From Beta vulgaris subsp. vulgaris (Eukaryota; Streptophyta; Magnoliopsida; Caryophyllales; Amaranthaceae): a stretch of DNA of 64,000 bases. The position numbers and the translations under genes are program-made. Below, in pieces: positions 10,901-21,268 of this stretch (the stretch's first letter is position 1; every line of letters starts with the position of its first letter). The notes beneath the pieces were generated by a model. The model ran no database searches. It saw only the letters and a list, made by a program, of their open reading frames with translations, and had not been told where the DNA came from. The stretch is taken from the NCBI RefSeq assembly GCF_026745355.1, contig NC_079210.1, positions 9,680,980 to 9,744,979 of the forward strand, written 5' to 3'.

Positions 10901-13900
10901 AGTAACATAGCAAGCGGCAGAACAATAGTCCTCAAGCATAGTGTTATGAGCTATTATTGATAACTGGAGACCCATTAACCTACGAAGCTTTTACAGCACC
11001 ACTATAGTTTCCCTTGAACTTGCAAAATTTGTTAAAAACATATGCCATTTCCTCAACTTGCCCCTGACTCTATTGCCTAAGGACAATATAGATTGCCAAG
11101 GACACAAATAACTCAATGCCTCTCAGGCAGTCTAAACTATTTAACACGAAATCATAGCAGAAAGATAAAAGTTGAGAGATCTTTAACACAAACAATATGC
11201 ACATGTTTCTTCAATATGCTTTAGAACCTCCAAAGTCCAAACGTTAATATCGAGTTACTAAAAGCAAAATCTCGTGATTTCACCTGTTACAAATGGTACA
11301 ATATATGGACTAATTTTCCGAAGTGATGATATGCATTATCCAGACGATCAGAAACTCATGTATACTATTCCACAGTACCAATTGTTTTCCCAACTTTTTC
11401 TCTATCCAATTTTGTGTCGATCTTTTGTCTCTCAATATGTTCTTTTGATGTTTTTATGGCATATATCTCGCATAGCTTTCTTCTTCCATCTTTCTTCTTT
11501 ATCCTGATTTCGGTATTAGCAAGTAACTTTACATATTAATCCCTGTAGTCCATCTATATTAGGTAAAAATAGCCACAGCATATCTCAGCAAAGGCTTTAT
11601 TGCATAATATCTTAATGTGCTTCTGGCAAAAAATCATGTAGCTGAATGAACCTATGTGTCAACATACCATGTAGCAGTTAAATGAGTTGAACAGAACTCA
11701 TTAAAACATCCATCTTTGCATTGAAAACTAGAAACACTACAAAAGCTCCTAAATTATACCACCTCCGTTTACAAATAATTGTTACACTTTCCTTTTTAGA
11801 TCGTTTCAATTTAGTTGTTACACTTTCACTAATCCTTATATATAACATGTCACATCAACTTTGTGTACTTTTCTACCTCATATGCCCCAGCACCCATTTC
11901 ATTAATCCACCCAAAAAACTTTTCTACCACATAGTTTTCTCTCTCCTACTATATTTTAATGGTTACTTTACATTTTCCAAAATCAAATATGCTTTTGTTG
12001 TACATCTCTCATGCTTTTTTTCAGAACTGTCTTGGTTCTCCCTCGAAGTGAAGTGTAACAATTATTTGTAAACGGAGGGAGTTGATCTCAAGAGTCATTA
12101 GGCTACAGATCACAGGACCTCATTGGATAAGATTGGTATTAGAGAACATTTGTATAACTATTAGTTTAAAACCAATTCAAGCTAATGGTAGAAATTGAAT
12201 AATGCATGTCTACAAACTTAAAATTTTATAACACATGATAGTAATGTGTATAACAGGTAGCAATATTATTGGTTTTACTATGATAGGTCGATAGGCGTGT
12301 ACATGGCATACTTCAAATTTCCCCTAATATAATCTCAAATATCACACTAGCTCCCATAATATATTTGTCGTGAAGTTTCACCATCGATTCTGTCTAAAGC
12401 ATACAACCTAAATACAAAAATGGGAAGAGATAGGTATACATAGCTATAGGAACAAAGATTAACATGTGATGACCCCCCCCCCCTTCCTCCCAATTCACAC
12501 CCTGGGGAAGCCAAAAGAGAGTGGCCTGGTTACTTATTGGGGAAATGGACAAATAATGGTCAATTTTATATAAAAACCATAAAACATGGATCCAGAAACC
12601 AAAAAAGAAAGAAAGAAGTATCTAAATAAGAGGGAGTCGAGGAGAGAGAAAGGGAGAAGGAAGAAGAAAAGCTATTGTACATCAGCAGCACCTGTCTAGA
12701 TGATAGAGAGGCTCGTCTATGAATAGGATATGTGGTCTCATCACAAGCTCCCTGGCAATGCTTATTCTCCTTCTCTCACCACTACGAAGACCTCTCATGT
12801 AGCAGTGGCCACCTATCAGTTTGTTTGCATAATCACCCAAAGACATGGAAATGATTGCATCTTCTACTAAATTTTTTTTCTGACAAAGAAAACCAGGAAG
12901 CTGAAGCAATGCCGAATAATAAAGGAACTCCCTAACAGTTAAGGATCCGATCAATGCGGTTTCCCTTTCTACATATCCCTGCATATGACAAGTAAAAAAG
13001 CAGATTATATCTCAAATGCATCGCACTATTTCAATATATAGGTAGAGGAGCATCAAATCCAGTGACATAAACTGGAAAAGACAATCGATGGTGCAGCATA
13101 AGTGACTAAGTGAGGCCACTTTTGGGTTTGAGACAATAAAAAGCATTATAGAAGAAAACCCTATAGCCTGTTTAAAGACACAAGTGAACACAGGCATTAC
13201 ACCCAATCAAAGACAAAATATGCTTCAACGAAAAGAATATAGCCACGGTTTAAAATTGTGGTTTCGGTTGCAACCGCAGTAATGTCGTGGTGTTACAATG
13301 ATACATTGATCGCGGATCCTATTGCAAGATTTGCAACTGTCACAGAACAAATTCCTTTTAGAAATCTTTCTAGATCTTTTATATGTTATACCCAATATAT
13401 TATATCGTCTTTTTTACTTAGCTAATTTTTTTTTCTTTTTGGCAAGTGGTCCCATATAAGTTCTACCTATTGCATACAAAATTTTATATCGGTTTGGATT
13501 ACAATAATATATTGTAAGACGGGGGTAACTTTTTGCCCTAAAGCGGTCACTTATTGTAGAAGTGACCCCTTTAAGGTAAAAGGTGACTCCCCCTGAAAGC
13601 GATCTTTTAACTTCAAAAACGACCCCTTTAGGGCAAAAACTCCAAGGTGGCCTTACAATAACTTCATTGTGAGGCAATCTTAGACACGATTTACTACCTA
13701 TTGCGTCCTCTTTTTTGTTATTTACCCATCTATCACTACCTATTTTGCTTCTTTTTTTGTCAAATAAAGTTATTGCTCTTAACGCCCCCACATAAAACTC
13801 CCAAAATCTTGTGCCAGAGATAGATGTAGTAAGTAAAAGAAAGACGGAGGGAGTAGTAAATTACAAATTTAGTATATCAAACAAGCAACTTTTCTATAAA

Positions 13901-16900
13901 CTTAGTCTAGTATTAACTTTCAGCATCTCATGCTTTGCGAAGCCTTCACAGTGCTCCTCAGAGATGCTCCCTCACATTTTTTGCAAATTTTACGTTTGTT
14001 CATTCGAGCAAAATATATGACAAATGTGTAAAAAAATGTGTTTGTGAGAATATAGTTCTAGCCTTCTAGGTGCTCCTGGGAGCACCTAAGAATTTGAACA
14101 TGCTTTGACTGGGCACATCTTCTTTCTGGTGTTTGTAAATGGTAAGGGATTCCCATGATAACAACTCTTTCATATTACTTTATCCGTTCTTATTCTATTG
14201 CAACAATTGGATTTTTACGCTATTCACCCACCACAATTTCATTATCTACTGTGATTTCTACGTAAGGTAAAATATAATTATGTGGACTCTTGTTAGAGTC
14301 ATCTCGATATATACTTTCAAAATCTCAACTTTTTATAATTGTTATCAAAAAATAATTAAAGATATTAATACTTGAAGTTGTGCATTGGCAAGCGTGAAAA
14401 CTCCATTGTTGCAACTAAAAAAGAAAGGAGGAAGTAGTTCATAAGTCATACAAAATAGTGAACCTTGTATTTTCGGAAAATTGGCTAAAAATAATAAAAG
14501 TATTCACAATATATGGAAAGTATTTAAGACAAAAGGAAATGCTCGAACTTCACCAAAGTATTCAAGAACTTAGAGCAAAATGATACTCATGTCACCAATC
14601 ACTATCGGTTTGTAAATTTCGAGGAAATTTAATTAGAAAACTTAGAAAAAGGAAAAGGATTAAATGAAAAATTAAAATAATAAAAAACCCAAAACCTTAT
14701 CTCCCTCCCCCATCCAAGACCACAACGACACCACCCTAGTGCCGAACTGCCTAGGACTAATTGCAAAAAACATCCAAGCCACCCACCCTTCATGTCCTAT
14801 TGAACCTTCGGTCCCTCGTGAACATGAAAATGGACAAGACGAACTATCCCGTAGATTTCTTTGCTCCGGACAAAATACTCATGATCAAAATTAGGCTCAA
14901 TGAAATGGTAAGTGTATTATCCATGAAGTACATTTTTCTAATAATAAAACTGAGTTGTTTTCAGTTTTCACCTAAATTTGACTTAAACTAATTTATTTGA
15001 ATGTATCTGGATTTCTTGTAATTGTGAATTGAACTTGGGTAGCCTTATTGGAACTTATCCAATCTAATCAACATTCATGTGAAATAAGTTATTTTTAAGG
15101 TGGACACTTCAAACTTAAGCAAAATTCACAATGAGGGATAAACGATAACAACAAGTCATAGAGCTGTCAAAAAATGACCTGATGTGATAACCCGACCTGA
15201 ACCTGTAACGACCTGTCACTGACATGTACCTGAAATTTTGGCAAAACAGGTCACCTGTAACCTGACCTGTACCCGACCTGATAATAACTGATACCTGCTC
15301 TTGACCCGATACTCTATGACCTGAACCTGAACCGATACCCGTCCAAAAAAGATCGATAACTGAAATGATCTGACCTGACAACGATCTGAACCCGATTCGA
15401 CACCTAACCTGATTAGGACCTGAAACTGATTATAACTCGACGTAACTTGTCATCAACCCGACCTGTTGCGACCCGTTACCTGATTTTACTAAACCTGTTG
15501 CGACCTGGTACATTATTTTACCTAAATTGTTGCTACATGTTACCCGATTTTACCCGACTTGTTGATTGTTGATAACTCGACTTGTCAATTATTTCACCAC
15601 ATAATAACATAAATCATATAACACTACTGTAAAAAGGTATATAACTAGATGAACCATTCAAGCATTGCTTTTCAATGAAATCTTAAATAATGATACAAAT
15701 TTGAAGCAACACCACACAAAATTCATGACATGTTCCGTTCTCGAATTGACCCGAAAGTGACCTGAAATCAAGTATGGTACAACCCGATAACTACAAATCT
15801 TAACCCGACTCGAAACTGACCCAAACTGTTATTGTCCTGACGTGATAAGTACCCGACCCACGCATGACCTGAACCTGAAAGCACCCGCTACAAACCTGCA
15901 ATAAACCCGACCCGACACCATATGTTCACGAAAGATGACCTGTCCCGAAATTGAGCGCGCAGAACCCGACCGAACCTGAAAGAAGAAATGAACCGAGACA
16001 AACCTGACCGAATTATGACCGTTCCCGACCTGCACCCAACCTGTTTGATTTAATGACCTAACACGACCTGACCGAACATGACCTGAAACCTGAGATGACC
16101 AGACCTGAACCCGACTCGTGTAACTGAATTGACAGCTCTAACAAGTCATAGTAAAACAAGTCACTAATAGTAGAGATATACAAAAAAAATCAGCAAAATA
16201 ATACCCCTATACAAATTATGAACATGAGTACAAAATTAAGAAGTTTCTGAAAGCTATGATCAAGAATAAAACAAATATTCAGCTGAAAAGTATCATAATT
16301 TTGGACTCACACAAGACCCATAAGGTAATTCGCGTTTCATCCCATTGATGAATACATCCCCGTACACTCTAGCTGAATGAGGTAACCTTCCTAAAGAACA
16401 AATAAGAAAAGCACTACATTAGCACCAAACTCACAACCCACATTAATATAAAACAATATGCTCAACTTCTACTAATAAACAACAAAAAAAACTCACAAAC
16501 CTGCAAGAGCTCTTAGTAGGGTAGACTTTCCAGACTTTGCAGGACCCATAATAACGGTCATTGTTCCCGGCAATGCATAGCCGGTAGAACTCTTTAGGAC
16601 TTTGTCTGAGTACTTTCTTTTATTCTTTATCATTATAGTTAAATCCTTCCAAACAATGGAAGCACCTGCTATCTTCCTCGGAACAGCTGAACCTTCAGGA
16701 ACAGGCGGTGAAGGCAGCGACCCACTATTGAGTTTCGACAGAGTAGGAGAGCCAGGGGTGGTAGCAGCATTAATAGAGTCAAGTCCCTCATCCACCCTAA
16801 CATCAATATCTGTATCATCCCCCCAGTCCGGAGAATCCTCAAAAGAGATGGGTTGTCTAAGCGAGCCAGGTTTCCTCAAATAGAAGAAATTACTAGAAGG

Positions 16901-16978
16901 CACCCTACTGGTTGCAGGACTACTAGCTGAGGAAGATGAAGACCTATAATTATCTGATTGAGATTGAATTTCTTCCAT
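4966..16978 (-). CDS. ABCG3: ABCG half-transporter, ABCG3/WBC3 orthologue (11 exons, 725 aa)
   Basis: Membrane ABC transporter of the ABCG/WBC half-size group, with an N-terminal ATP-binding domain and a C-terminal membrane domain; substrate unknown. Coding exons: 16501-16978, 16311-16390, 12692-12978, 10613-10784, 10039-10152, 9643-9771, 8779-8970, 6459-6545, 6027-6299, 5641-5748, 4966-5223. Phases close without a stop, giving 725 residues. Collinear with Arabidopsis ABCG3 as I remember it (about 730 aa). Serine-rich N terminus 1-100; Walker A GPAKSGKST 145-153; signature-like LRSGERRR 250-257, lacking the usual SGG; Walker B ILFIDEP 270-276; the switch histidine position is Tyr307 (FTIYQSS). 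Membrane segments fall between about 440 and 710. ATG 16978 is chosen because MEEIQSQS matches the family start; the upstream TTG is not a start. Intron 10 is GC-AG, all others GT-AG. Confidence 0.95.
5639..5640 (-). other. ABCG3: GC splice donor of intron 10
   Basis: Exon 10 ends CAG and the intron starts GCAAGTAT, the usual consensus for GC-AG introns in plants. No GT nearby keeps the frame, and the acceptor at 5224-5225 is a normal AG. Confidence 0.85.
7364..7760. repeat. Direct duplication inside intron 7
   Basis: A block starting GTTCATAGCTAAGAGGAATC at about 7364 recurs at about 7615. Each copy runs about 145 bp to ATGCTTTCTAATT, with scattered substitutions; about 105 bp separate them. 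It is intronic and has no coding potential. Confidence 0.8.
8059..8412. mobile_element. PIF/Harbinger-like MITE of AAAATAAGTTCAGC repeats (intron 7)
   Basis: The body is about 20 degenerate tandem units of AAAAATAAGTTCAGC. The ends are inverted: AGGTTCTATTCTCCTCAACTT on the left and the complement of GGCTCTGTTCTTTTCAACTA on the right. A TTA precedes the left end, but no clean TTA follows the right end. It belongs with the other GGGNNTGTTCT-ended elements in the window (33205, 35434). Confidence 0.6.
11759..12081. mobile_element. Stowaway-like MITE in intron 3
   Basis: Left end CCACCTCCGTTTACAAATAA and right end TTATTTGTAAACGGAGGGAG are inverted repeats of the CTCCCTCCGT type typical of Stowaway (Tc1/mariner). 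The left end abuts TA; the right target site is mutated. Interior AT-rich, non-coding. Confidence 0.75.
13240..13853. mobile_element. Composite MITE remnants in intron 2
   Basis: The block ends at 13853 with AAGACGGAGGGAG followed by TA, a Stowaway right terminus. No matching left end was found. 13240-13330 is a separate unidentified repeat-like block (GGTTTAAAATTGTGG and following). The rest is non-coding, with a duplicated GACCCCTTTAAGG-like motif. Confidence 0.4.
14178..14434. mobile_element. Stowaway-like MITE in intron 2
   Basis: Ends CTTTATCCGTTCTTATTC and the complement of CTTCCTCCTTTCTTTTTTAG are inverted, with TA on both sides (14176-14177, 14435-14436). Inner blocks (ATTGCAACAATTGGA, GTCATCTCGATAT) recur in a diverged copy around 20590-20820. 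Confidence 0.7.
15160..16139. mobile_element. Mutator-like non-autonomous element made of GACCTG units (intron 2)
   Basis: The 980-bp element has the perfect 11-bp inverted termini AGAGCTGTCAA / TTGACAGCTCT and is flanked by a perfect 10-bp duplication AACAAGTCAT (15150-15159, 16140-16149). TSD length and termini fit the Mutator superfamily. The interior is almost wholly degenerate repeats of ACCTGA, ACCCGA and GACCTG with no transposase. The long minus-strand ORFs inside are products of the repeat. It sits between exons 2 and 3 of the ABCG3-like gene. Confidence 0.9.
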
Positions 16979-17620
16979 TTTCAATTTCCAAAATTCTCAA
17001 CTCTAATCCTTCAAGCCAACCACTATAATCTACTTAAAACTGATACAACTCTCATTCAAGAAAACACACTTTCCCAGTACCAAATACTAATTGCACAAAA
17101 CAAAAAACCTTTTAACCCAATTTGTGAAACCTGGAACAGATAAACCAATATTATTAAAGCAGTACAAAAATTACACCAATATACAAGTAACTTCAAACTT
17201 TCAATAGTGTCTAAAATATAAATGAAACACCCAACTAACCATATAAACAAAATAACAAATACCCAAAAGCTGAAATACACATTAAATTACAACAACATAA
17301 ATATCAGCAGAAGTAGAAACAAGAAATCCCAAATGGGTTGCACTGCCCTAAGAAGAAAACATGCAAAAATGGAATTTTAATAATAATAATAAATGAAAGT
17401 AAAACAAATAAATAAAAGTTGATGCATTTAATAAGGGAAATAGTGTTAATGAGAGATTGAACAAAAAAAAAAAAAAAAGCAAACCTTGAAGATGGATCTG
17501 ATAAGTAAGCTGAGCGTAGTGAAGAAGGTGTGACTTGTGAGAGTGAAGTGAGTGGGGCAGAAGTGGAGTAGCGAGAGTGAAAGTTTGATAAATAAGGACA
17601 ATACTATCTTTCTTTGACTT
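16979..17620 (-). promoter_or_regulatory. ABCG3: 5'UTR with probable leader intron and promoter of the ABCG3-like gene
   Basis: A donor-like CAAGGTTTGC ends a pyrimidine-rich leader at about 17484, and an acceptor-like GCTTGAAG lies about 30 bp before the ATG. A 5'UTR intron of roughly 17010-17483 is therefore likely. The first exon would lie around 17484-17600 (minus strand). 17621-17890 is AT-rich upstream DNA bounded by the PIF/Harbinger-type element. These are inferences from splice consensus only. Confidence 0.45.
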
Positions 17621-18074
17621 GCTTTTACAGCTATTGTTGTTATTGTAGAACTATGCTTTTCTTTTCTATTTGGTTGGTTTTTTTTTCTATATATGTTTTC
17701 TGCTTTGCTCTTTTACTTAATTAGTGTGGTTTCTTTTTGGTGAAAATGGAATAATCCTTTTATCCTTTGTTTGCTCATCATTTCATTTGATGCATTCAAA
17801 ATTTTTGTTGAAGATTTCTTTGAGGGCAAAGACACGCGGCATTATTATGGCAAACATATGCGCCTAATGTCGGGATTTCATTTTTGCTTAGAGCACCCTT
17901 AACCATGATTGGAAAATAAGATCATGGAGGTGATTGAGAAAAAATGGGCCTTAACCACAATTGAAATAAAGATTGTGGAGTGATTGAAGGTGAGTGGGGA
18001 AAAAAAAAGGGATGGAACGATTGAATTGATGATCAGCCGTGGGGTTGGGACCCACAGCCAGGTCATCAATTGCT

Positions 18075-18183
18075 AAATTTTTTTTGGCTGAGAACCACGC
18101 AAAACGCTGCGTTTTGCGTTGGGCTGTGAAACAGCTCAACGCAAAACGCAGCGTTTTGCTGCGTTCTCAGCCAAAAAAAATTT
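18075..18183. repeat. 109-nt hairpin, 47-nt arms
   Basis: Arms 18075-18121 and 18137-18183 are inverted copies with about three mismatches. The loop 18122-18136 forms a further GCTGT/ACAGC stem. The stem contains two AAACGC(T/A)GCGTTT palindromes. It lies about 200 bp upstream of the TATA-like box of the Myb-like ORF. Confidence 0.95.
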
Positions 18184-18285
18184 GGCTTGCTGACGCTGCA
18201 GCTGGCAGCTGACACGCGTGTCAGCGCCAGTTGCAGCGTGACATTTGTCATGCACGTTGCCAAGTGTCGCGCTGTTATTGGTTTG

Positions 18286-18326
18286 TAAAATATAACCGTT
18301 GTAAATTTTACAACGGTTATATTTTA
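18286..18326. repeat. Perfect 20-bp inverted repeat, 1-nt spacer
   Basis: TAAAATATAACCGTTGTAAA is followed after one T by its exact reverse complement. It contains the Myb-type core CCGTTG/CAACGG on both arms. It lies 58 bp upstream of the TATA-like box at 18384. Confidence 0.95.
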
Positions 18327-18383
18327 AAAAATATAAATCAAAAAAAAAAAAAAAAATACCAACGGCTCTATTTTTTCGAGATC

Positions 18384-18391
18384 TTTAAATA
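18384..18391 (+). promoter_or_regulatory. TATA-like box of the Myb-like ORF
   Basis: TTTAAATA lies 113 bp before the ATG at 18504, followed by a pyrimidine-rich leader with no upstream ATG. Position and leader fit a plant core promoter. Confidence 0.5.
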
Positions 18392-18503
18392 GAGACCCAT
18401 TTTGCTATATTTTGGGCACACTTAATTTTCTCCCTCTTCACTAATTTCTTCTATTTGTTCTAACTCTTCTTCCATTGCTCTTTAATTTCAAATTCTTATA
18501 ATT

Positions 18504-18884
18504 ATGGATCCTAATCATCCTAATTATATAAGAAATTCTCAAAATTATTCTCCTCAATATGATAACCTCTACCATGAATCCCCATCTGAAAATGTCAACC
18601 TATCATACCGTGAAGATGATGATTCTGATGTTTCTTGTGGTAAGAGGGTTTGGAATGAACATGAAGATGAACTCCTGATCTCCGCATTTACGAACACGAC
18701 TCTTGATAAGGTGAGTGGGACGAACCAAAGGAAAAATGTCTTCTGGGGAAAAGTTTGGGAAGCTTTCGAGGCAGGAAGAATAGCACACCCAACAAAAATT
18801 GCTCCAAGAAATGCTGCTATGTTGAAAGGTCGTTGGAGTAGACTTGCCAATACATGTCAGAAATTTGGTGGCAATGCTAATTAA
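18504..18884 (+). CDS. Myb/SANT-like (trihelix-type) protein of a PIF/Harbinger-type element, 126 aa
   Basis: Residues 1-40 are polar and Asn/Tyr/Pro-rich (MDPNHPNYIRN start). Residues about 48-120 form a Myb/SANT-like fold with the family blocks KRVWNEHEDELLISAF, FWGKVWEAFE and MLKGRWSRLANTCQKF, with conserved tryptophans at the usual spacing. This is the DNA-binding domain of plant proteins often annotated as glutathione S-transferase T3-like. The same domain forms ORF1 of PIF/Harbinger elements, where it helps bring the transposase to the ends. The frame is intact from the first ATG after a TATA-like box and stops about 525 bp before the right terminus. It lacks the longer C-terminal part of full-length relatives, so it may be truncated or a DNA-binding-only product. 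Confidence 0.65.
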   Translation: MDPNHPNYIRNSQNYSPQYDNLYHESPSENVNLSYREDDDSDVSCGKRVWNEHEDELLISAFTNTTLDKVSGTNQRKNVFWGKVWEAFEAGRIAHPTKIAPRNAAMLKGRWSRLANTCQKFGGNAN

Positions 18885-19409
18885 GTTTGAAATTTTGATA
18901 TGGAGAAGTTTTATGCACTTTTTTCTTAATTAAGTTTGTAATTGTCGCACCAATGTAGCATTTTATGTATTTCGTTCTTAAAATTATATTAAAAATGCTA
19001 ATTGTGTCTCATATCATTAAAAACGCTAACTAGTTTCGTATTTAATTACTTAATGAAAACACTAATTACATACGCTAATTATTAAAATGATAATTAAAAT
19101 TTTAATTTTAATTTTAATTTTATTTATTTAATTAATTAATAATAAAATATCAATTAGTAATTAATATTTCATATCATTAAAAAGTAAATAATAAAAATAT
19201 TGTATGATGGTAGTTGGGTGATGAGAGGGAAAAGTAGTTGGGTGGGGTCAAAAAGTAAGAGAGAGAGGAAAAAGTAGTTGGGATGATTGAAAAATGGTTC
19301 ATGGTTAAGGAGATGAGTGGGAAAAGATTGTGGGATGTAATTTTTTAGAGAGAGAAAGTTAGAAAGAGAGTGGGATGATCTTTTTTTCCAATCATGAATA
19401 ATGGTGCTC

Positions 19410-21129
19410 TTAAGGATCAAACAATCAATTGCTAAGAACATCCTCATTTGTGCTCAAAGAAGTCCCAACAAAAGCAAACATTATTTCATCCAAAAAGTTG
19501 TATGAAGGAAAAATGAGAGCAAGGGTTCAAATTATAGTTCTTTTTCTTTAATGGTATGGTATGGTATGGTATGGTATGATTGGATTTCAATTTTTTATTT
19601 GAAATGTTGGAATTGGTCGAATTGACTGTTGAAAACTTTATTTTGATTTAGGCTTGTCATTTACAAATTTCTTTGCTTGTTAGTAAGTAATATAAAAAAA
19701 GCAGAATTTTAAACACCTTCTTCGTCCATATCATTTCTAATTTTCTCGTGCTTCCTAGTTCCTAGTCTCCTCCATATTAGAATTTGAAATTCTCTCGTGT
19801 GCCAAACATAAAATAAAGATAAAAATTCAATAAAGAGAAGTTATAGAAATTGAATTAAACTATTTTAAATAAATTCCATGTTTCCAAAGTGCAACTTAAA
19901 CAAGTTTAAAATATTTATTAATTTAGAGTAATCCTAACCTAAGTAATGTTTTCCCTCAACAACCCTCTGAGATATAAGAAGTTAAACTTGTAAAGAAAGT
20001 TCTTTTATTTTGAGCGCCATATGCTATTTTCTTTCATTTCTCTCCCCTTTTATCCATCGTTACTTCTAATAAGTTTCATGGCATGTGTCAATGTTGTGAG
20101 AAAACACCTCTAGATATAGAGACTTTTCTAGTCTAGATAATAATTGGGTCATCAGTTTAAAAAAGATGGGTCATATTTAAAACTATTGATATCAGACTTT
20201 CCCTACATGTAAGCAATTAGGATTCAGCTTGACTTCATCTACGAGCACAAATTATATAATTGGACCAAAAAACAATCAAGAAAAGTGAAAAAAATGTTAT
20301 GCATATAATAACACCAAAGTTTGTAAGCCTTTTATAGTAGGCGGTATAAAAAACACTGAAATTTCATTATAATAAATAAACTTTTCTGAATCAGTTTCAT
20401 GTTCAAATGTATTGTTAATCCTCATTCAACCTTCAATAAAAGTATACCATATTTGTGTTAAAGAATCTAGAAAACAACATAACAAAAAATCAATTACAAG
20501 AACTTCATAACTCTTGTTCACAACTTCAATTTTGCGGTAAAGGCTCTTGGTAGATATGTTTAACTCCTATGATACCAACATATATCTTTTATACATGTCT
20601 TTTACATCATATTTTCTAAGTTGTTTTTTAAATTGCAACAATTGAATTTTTATACTTTTTACATACTCTCATTTGAACTTCAATCATGATTTATACATAC
20701 GATAAATATAATTATGCAAGGTGTTGCTAGAACCGTCTCGATATCTACCTTCAAAATATTAACTTCATACAACCTATATGTATAAATTGTTGGAGAAAAT
20801 AGTGGTAAGAAGTAATGGTGGCAGTTCAAGTGGTTATTCGAAATATTAGTCATGTATATAGACCATATAGTTTTATATTCGAAATATTAGTCATGTATAT
20901 AGAACATATAGTTTTATTATTATTCTCTGAATTCATACCTTCGAATTATGTTCTAATATTGAGGATAAATTAAGTAAATCTCTAGTTTGTTACTTTACTT
21001 TGCTAAATTTTCATTATCTTATAAAATATATTAACAACATTTAGCAATAATTAAAGTTAATGCAAATTTGACATATATAGTCTAAGTATGTATGACTAAT
21101 TTTAAGTTTATTATACTTCTTTTATTATA
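19410..21129. other. Intergenic, repeat remnants only
   Basis: Holds a (GGTAT)n microsatellite at 19552-19578, a diverged Stowaway-like copy at about 20590-20820 (related to 14178-14434), and a 40-bp tandem duplication at about 20838-20917 (ATTCGAAATATTAGTCATGT unit). No gene. Confidence 0.6.
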
Positions 21130-21268
21130 TGTGATAGATTATTATTAACTCCCTTGGTAGGCTCAATGGATTAATCATGAATATATACTAAGTACATACT
21201 AGGGTTTACAAGAGATATTTGAGGAAACTATATATACACAAAAATATTTACATATTTGTATTCTAACA
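21130..21268 (-). repeat. 3' LTR of copia element C
   Basis: On the minus strand it starts TGTTAGAATACAAATATG directly after a GCAGGGGTA polypurine-type stretch (21269-21277). It contains a TATATATAG stretch and would end CTATCACA at 21130. The lower boundary is inferred from TG...CA only. It does not resemble the LTR at 31682-31904. Confidence 0.5.

Larger units (their letters stand above)
17891..19409 (+). mobile_element. PIF/Harbinger-type element carrying a Myb-like gene
   Basis: Imperfect inverted ends GAGCACCCTTAACCATGATT and the complement of GAGCACCATTATTCATGATT are flanked by TTA on both sides (17888-17890, 19410-19412). The 3-bp TTA TSD is the PIF/Harbinger signature. Subterminal TTAACCA and GATTGTGG motifs repeat inside each end. 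The element encodes a Myb/SANT-like ORF (18504-18884) but no DDE transposase. It therefore depends on a transposase from elsewhere, or is a deletion derivative of a two-ORF element. Confidence 0.8.

Noticed and set aside
15115..16035. Long minus-strand ORFs rich in SGQ/RFRSG
   Set aside because: They are by-products of the GACCTG-unit Mutator-type element; no codon bias or domain, and neither begins at a transcript context.
16979..16984. Upstream TTG as an alternative start of the ABCG3-like protein
   Set aside because: Adds two residues and is not an ATG; the conserved start is the ATG at 16978.
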